Shown here: positions 12,845 to 21,752 of the stretch, piece after piece
How the letters are laid out: every line of letters begins with the position of its first letter
Position numbering within the stretch: the first letter of the stretch is position 1
Source: Stentor coeruleus
Lineage: Eukaryota > Ciliophora > Heterotrichea > Heterotrichida > Stentoridae
Direction: 5' to 3'
Assembly: GCA_001970955.1 (NCBI GenBank)
Contig: MPUH01000192.1
Span: 21,132 to 85,131 of the forward strand
Length of the DNA: 64,000 nucleotides
The notes under the pieces: model-generated
Database searches by the model: none
What the model saw: only the letters and a program-made list of their open reading frames with translations
Told to the model about the DNA's origin: nothing
Position numbers and translations under genes: made by a program

Positions 12845-14230
12845 TTATTGAGGTCTTTTTTCATTTTCCAAATCCCACTCTTTAGCTTTGTTAAAGGTGT
12901 CGACTGCTCCAATAATAGCATCCCTTCCTTGTTGCAGTAATCCTCTTGGTATTTTATTATCAGGACATAATCCCTTAAGTTGCATAATAATCTCTTTATC
13001 TTCCCTCAAAGTTTTTAACATCTTCATCATCTTTGACACCGCTCTAACTTTATTCCTAAAAATTTCAGCTTTTGGATGATTATACTCAATAACAACTTTT
13101 TTATCAGAATTTTCAATAATCTCTTCATCACTAGTTTTAACAATTTGATACAGCATTTCAAGAACTTTTTCAATAACAAAAGGTATACTCCAATTGAAAA
13201 TATCCATAAAGTTAGGGAGTATATAAGGATGGACTGTATAATTATATTGTTGTATATTCAAAACATTATTGTTGAATTTGACTACTGCACCTTTGTTATT
13301 ATAGACATCACAATAATTAGGTGCTGAGAAAATTGTTATGACAACAGGGAAACCGGTTGATCCATTCCATTTATGCATTTTGTATCCGTCTATTTGGACT
13401 TCATGAGCTCTGATAACACTTAGTAATTTGTTTTTTTTTAGGAAACTATTTACGGCGGCTACACCATAATAGAAACTACACCCTCTTACTTCATTTGATT
13501 TAAATTTTTCAGAACATTGTCCTGAGTCGTTATCTACTGGATCAGACCAGAGGAGATCGCAAAAAAGTCCTGATCTAGGAGGTTCAGTAACTCTTTGTAA
13601 GTCAATTATATCCTGTAATGACATTAATTCAGGACTAATCCCTCCATGAACTCCAATGAACTTGTTATTTACAATACACGCAATAGGCATAGCATCAAAA
13701 CTGTCCATCACCAAATCATAAACTTCAAGATCATATTTATAAAGACATTCACTTCGAAAGTTAAAAAAACTGGACATTTGTCTGCATTCATGATTCCCAC
13801 GAAGTAGAAAAACAGTCTTAGGGTAATTAAGCTTAATAGAATATAAAAGCAAAATAACCTCAATAGAAAACGACCCCCTATCAACATAATCCCCTAAAAA
13901 CAAGTATTTTGTTGAGTCAAAACTCCCTCCAAGATCGAAAATCCTAAGCATATCATAAAATTGTCCATGAATATCCCCAACAATAGTCACAGGATCAACA
14001 AGTTCTAAAAGGTTACTTTCACTCATTAATAAACTTGTTGCTTGTGATATGATTTCCATACATTCTGACTTTAAAACCCTTCCTTCTTTTTGAAGATGGG
14101 TTTGTAAAGCTCTCCAATTCGGTGCAGTTTGTCCTGAAGGATATAACAATTCCCTTGAAATAGGTCTTCCAGGTGGTGCAGGGAGGTCTTTCAAAAACCT
14201 GTCATTTAAAGGATCAAGTATAGGCTCCAT
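12845..14230 (-). CDS. Calcineurin A (PP2B catalytic subunit)
   Basis: The 461-residue single-exon protein is a metallophosphatase of the PPP family: GDIHGQ at 85-90, GDYVDRG at 113-119, RGNHE at 144-148 and SAPNYCDVYNN in the C-terminal half of the catalytic domain. After it comes the amphipathic helix that binds calcineurin B (FVIEKVLEMLYQIV), then a basic segment IFRNKVRAVSKMMKMLKTLR matching the calmodulin-binding region, and a short autoinhibitory-type end (IIGAVDTFNKAKEW). So it is Ca2+/calmodulin-activated Ser/Thr phosphatase rather than PP1 or PP2A. All catalytic residues checked are intact. Confidence 0.96.
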   Translation of the reverse strand: MEPILDPLNDRFLKDLPAPPGRPISRELLYPSGQTAPNWRALQTHLQKEGRVLKSECMEIISQATSLLMSESNLLELVDPVTIVGDIHGQFYDMLRIFDLGGSFDSTKYLFLGDYVDRGSFSIEVILLLYSIKLNYPKTVFLLRGNHECRQMSSFFNFRSECLYKYDLEVYDLVMDSFDAMPIACIVNNKFIGVHGGISPELMSLQDIIDLQRVTEPPRSGLFCDLLWSDPVDNDSGQCSEKFKSNEVRGCSFYYGVAAVNSFLKKNKLLSVIRAHEVQIDGYKMHKWNGSTGFPVVITIFSAPNYCDVYNNKGAVVKFNNNVLNIQQYNYTVHPYILPNFMDIFNWSIPFVIEKVLEMLYQIVKTSDEEIIENSDKKVVIEYNHPKAEIFRNKVRAVSKMMKMLKTLREDKEIIMQLKGLCPDNKIPRGLLQQGRDAIIGAVDTFNKAKEWDLENEKRPQ

Positions 14231-14345
14231 TATCTTTATATTATTTCAGATTTCTATTTTATTACTAATAAAAACTTACATTTCAAACCTTAAACTTATA
14301 ATTTTCCTCATATATTTTTACTAAGCAAACTAATCTATTTAATTA

Positions 14346-15374
14346 CTATCTACGATAAGCTTTAGGTGTAAAAGTTCTCCAGTTCATAGATGGTGATGGT
14401 CTATTATCAAGTAATTTTTCAATTCTTTCTAATACAACATTGTCTAATTTTTCAACAACTTTTATAGCCCCACAATTGTTTTCTATTTGATTAACACTTG
14501 TAGCTCCAAACAATACAGTGCTAACATCAGGATTTTTAAGTATCCAAGCAATAGCTAACTGAGCTTGAGTACAGCCTAAATCATTGGCAACTTGGCCAAG
14601 TCCTTGAAGGAACTCAGCACTTTTTTCTAAATCCCAGTTGTTTTGACCAAATCTACTATCATTAGGAATTTTCCCATCATTATACTTACCAGAAAGCATA
14701 CCACCATATAATGGAGACCAAGTTGTAGTACCTAATTTATATTCATCAAATATTGGTGCATATTCAACTTCAAAACGTTTTCTACTTAGCATGTTATACT
14801 CACATTGTTCAACAATTGGTTCTATAAACCCATACTTTTGGCATATACCAAAAATTTCACTCAAACTTTCAGCTGAGAACTCAGAAGTTCCCCAATAATA
14901 AGCTTGATCATTTTCTATCATTTCATTCAAAGCTGAAATCTGTTCTTTTAATGGAACATCTTTATCTGGACGATGTAGGTAAACAATATCAACGTTGTCT
15001 AATTGAAGTCTTTTTAAAGATTGTTTGATTCCTTGTCTTAGTCTTTTACGTGAGTTGCCTTGGATGCCTCCACTTCTTGGATTGAATTTTGTGGTGATAA
15101 TAAGTTCGTCACGATCCCAGTTGCCTCGTTTGATGTTGTTACCAAGATAAACTTCAGATAATCCGTAGCCGTAGATTTCTGCTGTATCGAAGAAGTTGAT
15201 ACCTAAGGAGATGCATTTTTCCATTAGTTCTTGATGATGATTTTCTATGGCAATATCGTAAACGTCTTTTTTCCCTGAGAATAGACCCATGCCTGATGTC
15301 ATGTTCCCATAACTTAGAACTGAGACTTTTAGACCGGATCGGCCAAGGTATCTGTATTCCATAGATTCAGCCAT
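14346..15374 (-). CDS. Aldo-keto reductase, Kv-beta/AKR6-like
   Basis: 342 residues. The tetrad is present: Asp63 (FFDTAEIYG), Tyr68, Lys96 (ITTKF) and His134 (VYLHRPD). The opening EYRYLGRSGLKVSVLSYGN and the SPLYGGMLSGKYNDG segment are typical of the AKR6/7 branch that includes potassium-channel beta subunits and YghZ-type reductases. It is expected to bind NADPH and reduce carbonyls; channel association cannot be judged from sequence. Single exon, about 115 bp upstream of the calcineurin start on the same strand. Confidence 0.93.
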   Translation of the reverse strand: MAESMEYRYLGRSGLKVSVLSYGNMTSGMGLFSGKKDVYDIAIENHHQELMEKCISLGINFFDTAEIYGYGLSEVYLGNNIKRGNWDRDELIITTKFNPRSGGIQGNSRKRLRQGIKQSLKRLQLDNVDIVYLHRPDKDVPLKEQISALNEMIENDQAYYWGTSEFSAESLSEIFGICQKYGFIEPIVEQCEYNMLSRKRFEVEYAPIFDEYKLGTTTWSPLYGGMLSGKYNDGKIPNDSRFGQNNWDLEKSAEFLQGLGQVANDLGCTQAQLAIAWILKNPDVSTVLFGATSVNQIENNCGAIKVVEKLDNVVLERIEKLLDNRPSPSMNWRTFTPKAYRR

Positions 15375-16239
15375 TTATTCTCCGGATTTTCAGCCTTTTA
15401 GATGAATTATGTGAAATAGCATAGCTAGGCTAGGCTAAAAAGATTTATTAGCTTTTGTGATGGATAAAATTGGAGGGTAACTTTTGGGATAGGGCTTTTT
15501 GATTGGAATTTTGTGGAAGATTGAAAAATTAAGGTAAAAATTTGGAAATCTTGAGGATTTTAGTAAGGGTTTAAGGTGAAAGGATTAGGAAGAATAAGGG
15601 TATTAGGAGAGTTGGGAATAGAGATTTTTTAGATTAGAAAAGTCATGAGTTTTGGCTTATGTATGCTTAGGTAAATAGAGTATATACAATGAAAATAGGT
15701 AATTTATTTGCAACATAATAGTAAATTGTTTATGAGTTATATGAAAAATATAAGTTTAAGTAAAAGTATTGATTTCTAATATTCATTGAAAGTTGATTTT
15801 TAATAGAAATTGCATTAAAAATACTTTTTGATAAAGAAAGCAATGCTAAAGAATGTATAAAGAATAATTATTAGTTAATAGAACGAGTTAGTTTATAATA
15901 AAAATGGCATTTTAATCTGCTAGTAAATTCAAAATGCATGGAGCTAAAGTCCAAGCATCTGAAACATTATAACAAAAGTCATTTTTATTAAAACTAATTT
16001 TTTCGCAATATTCCTGTTTATATGCTATTTCTGGATCTAAATAGTGTTTATTTATATTAAAAACAGCATATATTGCTTACAATAATTATATTTATATATC
16101 ATAAGACTTAAGAATAAATCAAAGTAATTTTTCATACTAAAATCTTAGCATATTCAAATTGCATCCTTTAAAAACATAAACTTTAGAGTTTATTTATAAT
16201 AAAAACTAACATCTAAACAAAACTTTACTGTTCCAGCAT
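15375..16239. other. Intergenic spacer holding a gene relic
   Basis: GT-rich left part without genes. The right part contains the decayed pseudokinase fragment listed separately at 15903..16060. Nothing else recognised. Confidence 0.6.
15903..16060 (-). pseudogene. Relic of a pseudokinase-like gene
   Basis: Read on the minus strand, about 48 codons align with residues 317-370 of the protein encoded at 36989..38239: NKHYLDPEIAYKQEYC against NKRYLAPEIAYKQEYC, then YNVSDAWTLAPCILNLLAD against YNVSDAWSLAACILNLLTD. The codon CAA that follows in the intact paralogue is TAA here (15912..15914). The APE motif reads DPE. No start codon or upstream two-thirds of the gene remains. The DNA match is high enough to follow by eye (shared runs such as CAATATTCCTGTTTATATGC). 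It is therefore a decayed duplicate fragment. Confidence 0.85.
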
Positions 16240-18372
16240 CTAAAATCTTGTTATCCAGTCATTTACTGCTTGGCATAATTCTTCTATTAAGCATGGTTTA
16301 GATATATGGCAGCACATACCTGACACTATGCATTTTTCTAAATCTTCTTTAGAATCAAATGCTGAATATGCAATAATATAAGGTAAATATTTTATGTCTC
16401 CCTTCGAAAACATTTTATTAATTTCCAATGAAGTTTCCCAACCATCCATCCCAGGCATTAAACAATCCATAATAACAATTCTGTATGCGCTTTTTAACCT
16501 CTGCTGATACAAAATCATATCCAAAGCAGCCCTTCCAGAATTCGCTGTATGTATACTGTACTTTCTATGCTTCCTACAGCAATTACAATGCGACTCTAAA
16601 TTCTCTAGCATTTTTCTTAATATCTCAATATTAATCTCAATATCATCAACAATAAGTATATCCACAAAATTACTCATATCTCTAATCCCAGAACATGTAG
16701 TCAAAGGTAATAATATATCTCCTTCTTCAGGAATTTCCATAAAATATTGTTCTTTAGATTCATGGAATTCAATAAGATCAAAAAGTAAAGTAAAATTTAT
16801 TGTATCATTTTGACTTTTATTAATACAAACTTCATTTGTACATATTTTATGCATAAGTTTTTTACTAATTTTCAGCTTTAATGTTTTATGTATAAAATCA
16901 ATAGTATCATGTGAGTTCATAAGGAAATTTTTATAAGAATTAAAGCTTATAATCAATCTTATTCCATCAGATTCATTAGTAACTGTAATTTTTACCTGAG
17001 GGTTTTTTGATAATCTAAATATTTTTTACCCAAGACTAGTTGATATAAGACTTAAAAGTCCTTGTCTAAGTCTATTTTTATCAGTATAAACATTGAAAAT
17101 TTGACTTGGGAGGTTAAGTTCAAATGAAGAGTTTAAATATATGTCTTGAAGGATAAAAATACTTTCTTCAATCAAGTCAGGGATTTTAACCCAGGCAAAT
17201 GATAAACCAAGATTGTTAGATTTTAGATAAGAATAATCGATCATATCACGGATTAAAGATAATATATAACGAAGAATGCTTATATTCTTGTTAAAAGATT
17301 TTTTAAGATCTCCTGAGATATCTTTATTATTGTGTAGTAGTTCCAAGTTTTGGTTTATTGCCATGTTCATTGGAGTTTTTAGTTCATGTGATACCCCTCT
17401 AAGTATTTTTAATGTTTTCGATGCTTGGGTTACTTGGTTTTCTAATTTTACTATATTAGTGATTTCCCTAAATGTTAAGACAACCGCATTTTCGCTTCCC
17501 CATTTCACTTTAGTCCCAGTACAATCAAGATAATCATCATTAACTATAAGTACACCAAATTTTGTTGAATCCCTATCAGTGTTAATAAAAAGTCTAATGT
17601 TTTTACACAAATTTTCTTCAAAGTCTTTTTGATCATTAGAATATTTTTCAATTAAATTTAACTCTTCAATATCCAAGCCTTGGAGTAGTTTTTCATATGT
17701 AAAATTCTTCATTATAACCTTACAATCTTCATTAATTACGACAATCCCTTCAGGTACTGCATTAATAATTTTGCATATATTAGACTGATAATCTTCTAAC
17801 ATAAGTTTTCTTTCTATTTCCTCATAGTCTTTTATTAGTTTGTATTTATACCAAAAAATTTTCGAGCATACAAATGCTATAAAAGCGAAAATCATATCTA
17901 TAGGTGGAGATGAACTTATTAATCCAGAAAATATAGCCCCTGATACCCAAAGAACCATATTAATAGCAATAGTTGCATAACCATGAATAGGATTGTATAT
18001 TAATTCTAAATGTACGTGGCAAAAGACATGAACACCAGCAGCTATATGTAAACCAGAATATTCAGGAAATATCCAATAAGCTGCTTCAATGTTTTTTAAG
18101 TCTATACACCATAGTAAAATAAGACCTAAAATATACCCTAGACTATTGTGAAGTATAAAAATTTTCACTAGGATAAGAATTGTTAGGACAATTATACTTT
18201 CAATAAATTTTTGTGACATCAACCCATATGCATATGAATTTACAGCAATTAAGATGCAGCTGCATGCTAGTAGAAAATTTAAGTAACTTCCTAAAAAGAC
18301 TTTAGTAAATGCTATTTTTTCTGTTTTGTATCTGTCGCATAATCTGTTTTGATCGATTTTCTTGTTTGACAT
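16240..18372 (-). CDS. Membrane hybrid histidine kinase/response regulator, degenerate ATPase part
   Basis: Exons complement(join(16240..17014, 17030..18372)) around a 15-nt phase-2 intron (GTAAAAAATATTTAG, 17015..17029) give 705 residues. About six membrane segments occupy 25-178, then a PAS-like region (about 200-310), and a dimerisation/H-box LRGVSHELKTPMN with phospho-acceptor His329. The region where the ATPase lid should be is altered: the N-box position reads LLSLISTSLG, without the usual Asn residues, and no DxGxG box is visible. The receiver domain is intact: acidic pair at 571-572 (IVDD), phospho-Asp631 (VIMDCLMPGMDG) and Lys687 (ISKP). It may be a phosphotransfer or phosphatase protein rather than a kinase. 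The membrane-anchored arrangement suggests sensing of an external signal. Confidence 0.9.
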
Positions 18373-18864
18373 TATTTTTATAAGGAAAGATTAAGATATG
18401 GATCTGATTGTTTGGATGGATAATTGGTCTAGAATAATTCTTGTTGATTAAGAATGTTTTTGTATGAAAAAATCTTAAATTTAAGTGAAAAGGAGATGTT
18501 TTAACCAAATAATGGGGATTATTGCTTTTTTGGAGGAGTTATTTATGTAGCTGTTTATGAAGAAATGTAACAGGTATAAAATATAGATTGGGCTTTATAG
18601 GAAATTAGTAGGCTTAAGGTTTTAATAAATATTTAATTGACTTTGCTGAAGTTAATATGTTATTTGTATAATGATATAAGGTTAGCTTGATGATAAAGAG
18701 TTTTTATAAAAAATATTATAATAAAGGATTAAGCTAAGGTTTTTTAATTTCATTGAAAATTTAAAGAATTAGTATATGATGCTAGTGGAAATTTGATATC
18801 AAAGTTAAAATTGTGTGAATTGAATTATGATTATTTTTCAGTGTATAAACTGTCTTGGCTTCAG
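18373..18864. other. Intergenic, no gene seen
   Basis: GT-rich spacer upstream of the histidine kinase; no open frame with coding character. Confidence 0.6.
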
Positions 18865-20100
18865 CTACATACAATTTATCATAGAATATTCCTCAATCAA
18901 TTCTCTAAGAGCACAATCAGCTTCTTCAAATTCCATCTCATCCATTCCATCCACAGTATACCCTCTAAGAAAAATCCTCATTCCATAAATACAACTAAAA
19001 TTATTTAGCATTCTTTTAAAAACTTCCGAAATCGCAGTTGTATTGGCTGCAAGCACAGCACTATTATAAGCATTTACCCTAAAACTATCATTATAAATCC
19101 CATTCAAATTATCAGGTACCCAATCAGCAAAAATTCTATTTTTTCCAAGTCTAACTTTCCTTAAACCCTCAACCAAATCACATTTTTGCCCATTCCCTCT
19201 AACCACAATAGTAGCATTTAATATTTTCCCATTATCCAAATTGCATTCACAAAGTAAATTACGTTTATTAAATACATCAAAAATCAAAGAATCACAAGGA
19301 ACATTTTTACCCCATATATAATCCTTATAATAAACAGGAGCTATAGAAAGTGAAATAAAATGTAAATTAGGGAAAGGAACTAATTCAGTCTGAGTTCTTT
19401 TAAGTGTATTACATATAATCCCAGGATTTCTATAAGATATCGTACAATCAACAATAGCTTGATTTCTTAATGCATTCATTTCTTTATAAGTCACATTATT
19501 TATTTTCAAATAATTATAACATATTGAAAATAATGCTTCATTATCTAATAAATATACACAATCCGAGTTTTGTGATAATTGATAATAACCAAGGATTTCA
19601 TTATAAGGTTCAAAAAGACAATCACTAACTTTTTTAGATGTTAAAACTGTAAAATTTTGACATGTTTTATCAGGAAATTCTTCTTTTAATTTACTTAGTA
19701 TTAATGTTCCTAAACCAGAACCACAACCTCCAGCAAGACTGTGCATGATTTGAAATCCTTGTAAAGATGAGCATTTTTCAGCCTCTTTTCTTATTAGATC
19801 AAGAATATTTATGATAATTTCAGGACCTTTAGTATAATGGCCTTGAGGGAATGTTTTTGTATTAAGATCTTGATAGAAAATGTTCTGAGGATTAAAAGTA
19901 TTTGAGCTTTGGGAGATAAGATTATGGGATATTATGTTTGTATTAGCAAATATACATCTTGGAGTATAATTAGAAGATGAGGATTCATGATAATAGATAT
20001 GAGAATATTCAGAAATAGGTTCGGAGTTGAGGTTTTCCCAGAAACCTAAGCCCATTGATGTCCCACAATTGCCTATGTGCAAAGGTATTATTTCTTTCAT
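18865..20100 (-). CDS. Divergent tubulin, beta-like
   Basis: 411 residues, shorter than canonical alpha or beta tubulin (about 440-450). Recognisable segments: MKEIIPLHIGNCG at the start (beta: MREIVHIQAGQCG), AGGCGSGLGT at 123-132 where tubulins have GGGTGSG, QGHYTKG at 86-92, and DGMDEMEFEEA near the C-terminus (beta: EGMDEMEFTEA). The tubulin phosphate loop thus has Cys for Thr, and the segment around 50-65 lacks the usual DLEPG. The glutamate-rich C-terminal tail that is normally polyglutamylated or polyglycylated is missing. It is likely one of the ciliate-specific divergent tubulins (theta/iota type), but I cannot assign the class. Confidence 0.85.
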   Translation of the reverse strand: MKEIIPLHIGNCGTSMGLGFWENLNSEPISEYSHIYYHESSSSNYTPRCIFANTNIISHNLISQSSNTFNPQNIFYQDLNTKTFPQGHYTKGPEIIINILDLIRKEAEKCSSLQGFQIMHSLAGGCGSGLGTLILSKLKEEFPDKTCQNFTVLTSKKVSDCLFEPYNEILGYYQLSQNSDCVYLLDNEALFSICYNYLKINNVTYKEMNALRNQAIVDCTISYRNPGIICNTLKRTQTELVPFPNLHFISLSIAPVYYKDYIWGKNVPCDSLIFDVFNKRNLLCECNLDNGKILNATIVVRGNGQKCDLVEGLRKVRLGKNRIFADWVPDNLNGIYNDSFRVNAYNSAVLAANTTAISEVFKRMLNNFSCIYGMRIFLRGYTVDGMDEMEFEEADCALRELIEEYSMINCM

Positions 20101-20131
20101 GTTAAAATATACTATAAATTCATTAAAGCTA

Positions 20132-21367
20132 TTAGTTAGTGTATTTTTTAAGCACTATTGAACCAAAAGCTGTTCCATCATAATTAACGCTATTGGCAAC
20201 TAATCCTCTCAGATCTTTTTTAACAGGATTCATGACGAAGTTCACATTTCCATTCACAGGGTTAGTTAAATTCCTTATTGGTGGGACCATCCCTTTATGA
20301 AGAGAATATGCAGCAACAGCAACATTTACCGAACTTGATGCAGAGTTCAAATGCCCAATTGACCCTTTAATAGCACTAACATCAACTTTCTTCCCAAACA
20401 TTTGTTCAATTGCATTAGCTTCACCTTCATCCCAACTTCCATATCCAGGAGCATCAGCAAAAACAGCATCAACAGGATTATCACGAATAGCTCTTTTCAT
20501 AGTTCTTAAAACACCAGTTCCAGCTTTAGCAGTTTCATCACCTCCTTCAGAAAGCATTGAATATCCAACAACTTCAGCATAAATATGTGCACCACGTTTA
20601 AGTGCATGTGATAATTCTTCAAGTATAACACATCCAGCACCAATACCATAGACCCAACCATTACGGGCTTTATCAAAAGGTCTTGAAGCTTCACTTGGGT
20701 TTTGATCAACTTGAAGATTAAAGCCATAATTACCTTTTATCAATGAGTCATATACTAAAGCATCAAAATCATGTTCAGCACTTCCTGCAATCATAACATC
20801 TGCTTCACCAAAACCTACGGTTCTATATGCATCACCAATAGCATTAGTCCCAGTGCAATTGCCTGAAACTATAGAATTAGAAAAACCGCATATATGATGA
20901 GGGATAGTCACTGAGCCTACAATCATACTTGGAATAAGTTTTGTAAGGATAATTCTATCTAAACGACCATAACCATGCTTTACAACTTCTCTATGAGCAA
21001 TGCTTATATCTGGAGAACTAGTTCTTGCGCTTCCATACATAATCCCTGTACGTGTATATTGCTCTTCATTTGATGGTTTCCATTTTGCATCTTCTAAAGC
21101 AGTCCAAGCAGTACAAACACCTAAAGCATGATACATAGATTTGACAGTCCCTGCTTTTTTCTTCCAAAGCTCTAAATCCCAACCATCTAAAGGACCTCCA
21201 CTATGAATCTTGATGTTGTTGATGAATTCCATATCGGATTCAGTTAGCTTACGAATACCGTTTTTCTTTTCAAGTAGACCTTGGAATGTTGCTTCTATAG
21301 TTGGCCCTACAGGAGTCACAGCACTTATACCTGTTATAACAACACGTTTAGGTAAGACCCCTGACAT
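20132..21367 (-). CDS. Beta-ketoacyl-ACP synthase (KAS I/II type), one catalytic His missing
   Basis: 411 residues with the thiolase-fold condensing-enzyme pattern: RVVITGISAVTPVG at the start, nucleophile Cys171 in VSGNCTGTNAIGDA, and GSIGHL with His339 and Lys334 nearby. The first catalytic His, normally in the motif NAHGTSTPxGD, aligns with Pro307 in FADAPGYGSWDEGEANAI (CCT codon). The protein keeps Cys and one His, so condensation may be altered or impaired. KAS proteins extend fatty acids by two carbons; in eukaryotes without plastids they usually act in mitochondria. No clear targeting peptide. The start is separated from the tubulin gene end by only 31 bp. Confidence 0.88.
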   Translation of the reverse strand: MSGVLPKRVVITGISAVTPVGPTIEATFQGLLEKKNGIRKLTESDMEFINNIKIHSGGPLDGWDLELWKKKAGTVKSMYHALGVCTAWTALEDAKWKPSNEEQYTRTGIMYGSARTSSPDISIAHREVVKHGYGRLDRIILTKLIPSMIVGSVTIPHHICGFSNSIVSGNCTGTNAIGDAYRTVGFGEADVMIAGSAEHDFDALVYDSLIKGNYGFNLQVDQNPSEASRPFDKARNGWVYGIGAGCVILEELSHALKRGAHIYAEVVGYSMLSEGGDETAKAGTGVLRTMKRAIRDNPVDAVFADAPGYGSWDEGEANAIEQMFGKKVDVSAIKGSIGHLNSASSSVNVAVAAYSLHKGMVPPIRNLTNPVNGNVNFVMNPVKKDLRGLVANSVNYDGTAFGSIVLKKYTN

Positions 21368-21752
21368 TTATATAAACGGATAACTTTTATGATAGTTTTA
21401 TATGTGTGATAGGAATGCTGTGTTTACTTTTTTAAGTTGTCATGCTTAGATTTAAGAAAAGGGTGTTGGCTTTGATAAAGGTTGATATAGTTTTTTGAAT
21501 TAAAAATGTGAATAGGGTATTGAAGAGTTAGATAGGAAAATAATAACTTTTTTAAGGTTAGAGGTATTGATTGAAATGGGTGTTAGTAGATTATAATAAG
21601 ATAATTATTTATTTGATAAAGGTATTAGGATTATAAAAATATATGTTTATAGTACTTTTATATTGAGCTTTTTAAGGATTATTGGAAGTAGAGTATTATG
21701 GCTTTTTTTAGATGTAAAATTTGAGTCCTAATTATGTTTTAACTAATTATTC
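21368..21752. other. Intergenic, no gene seen
   Basis: GT-rich spacer with no coding-like open frame. Confidence 0.6.
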
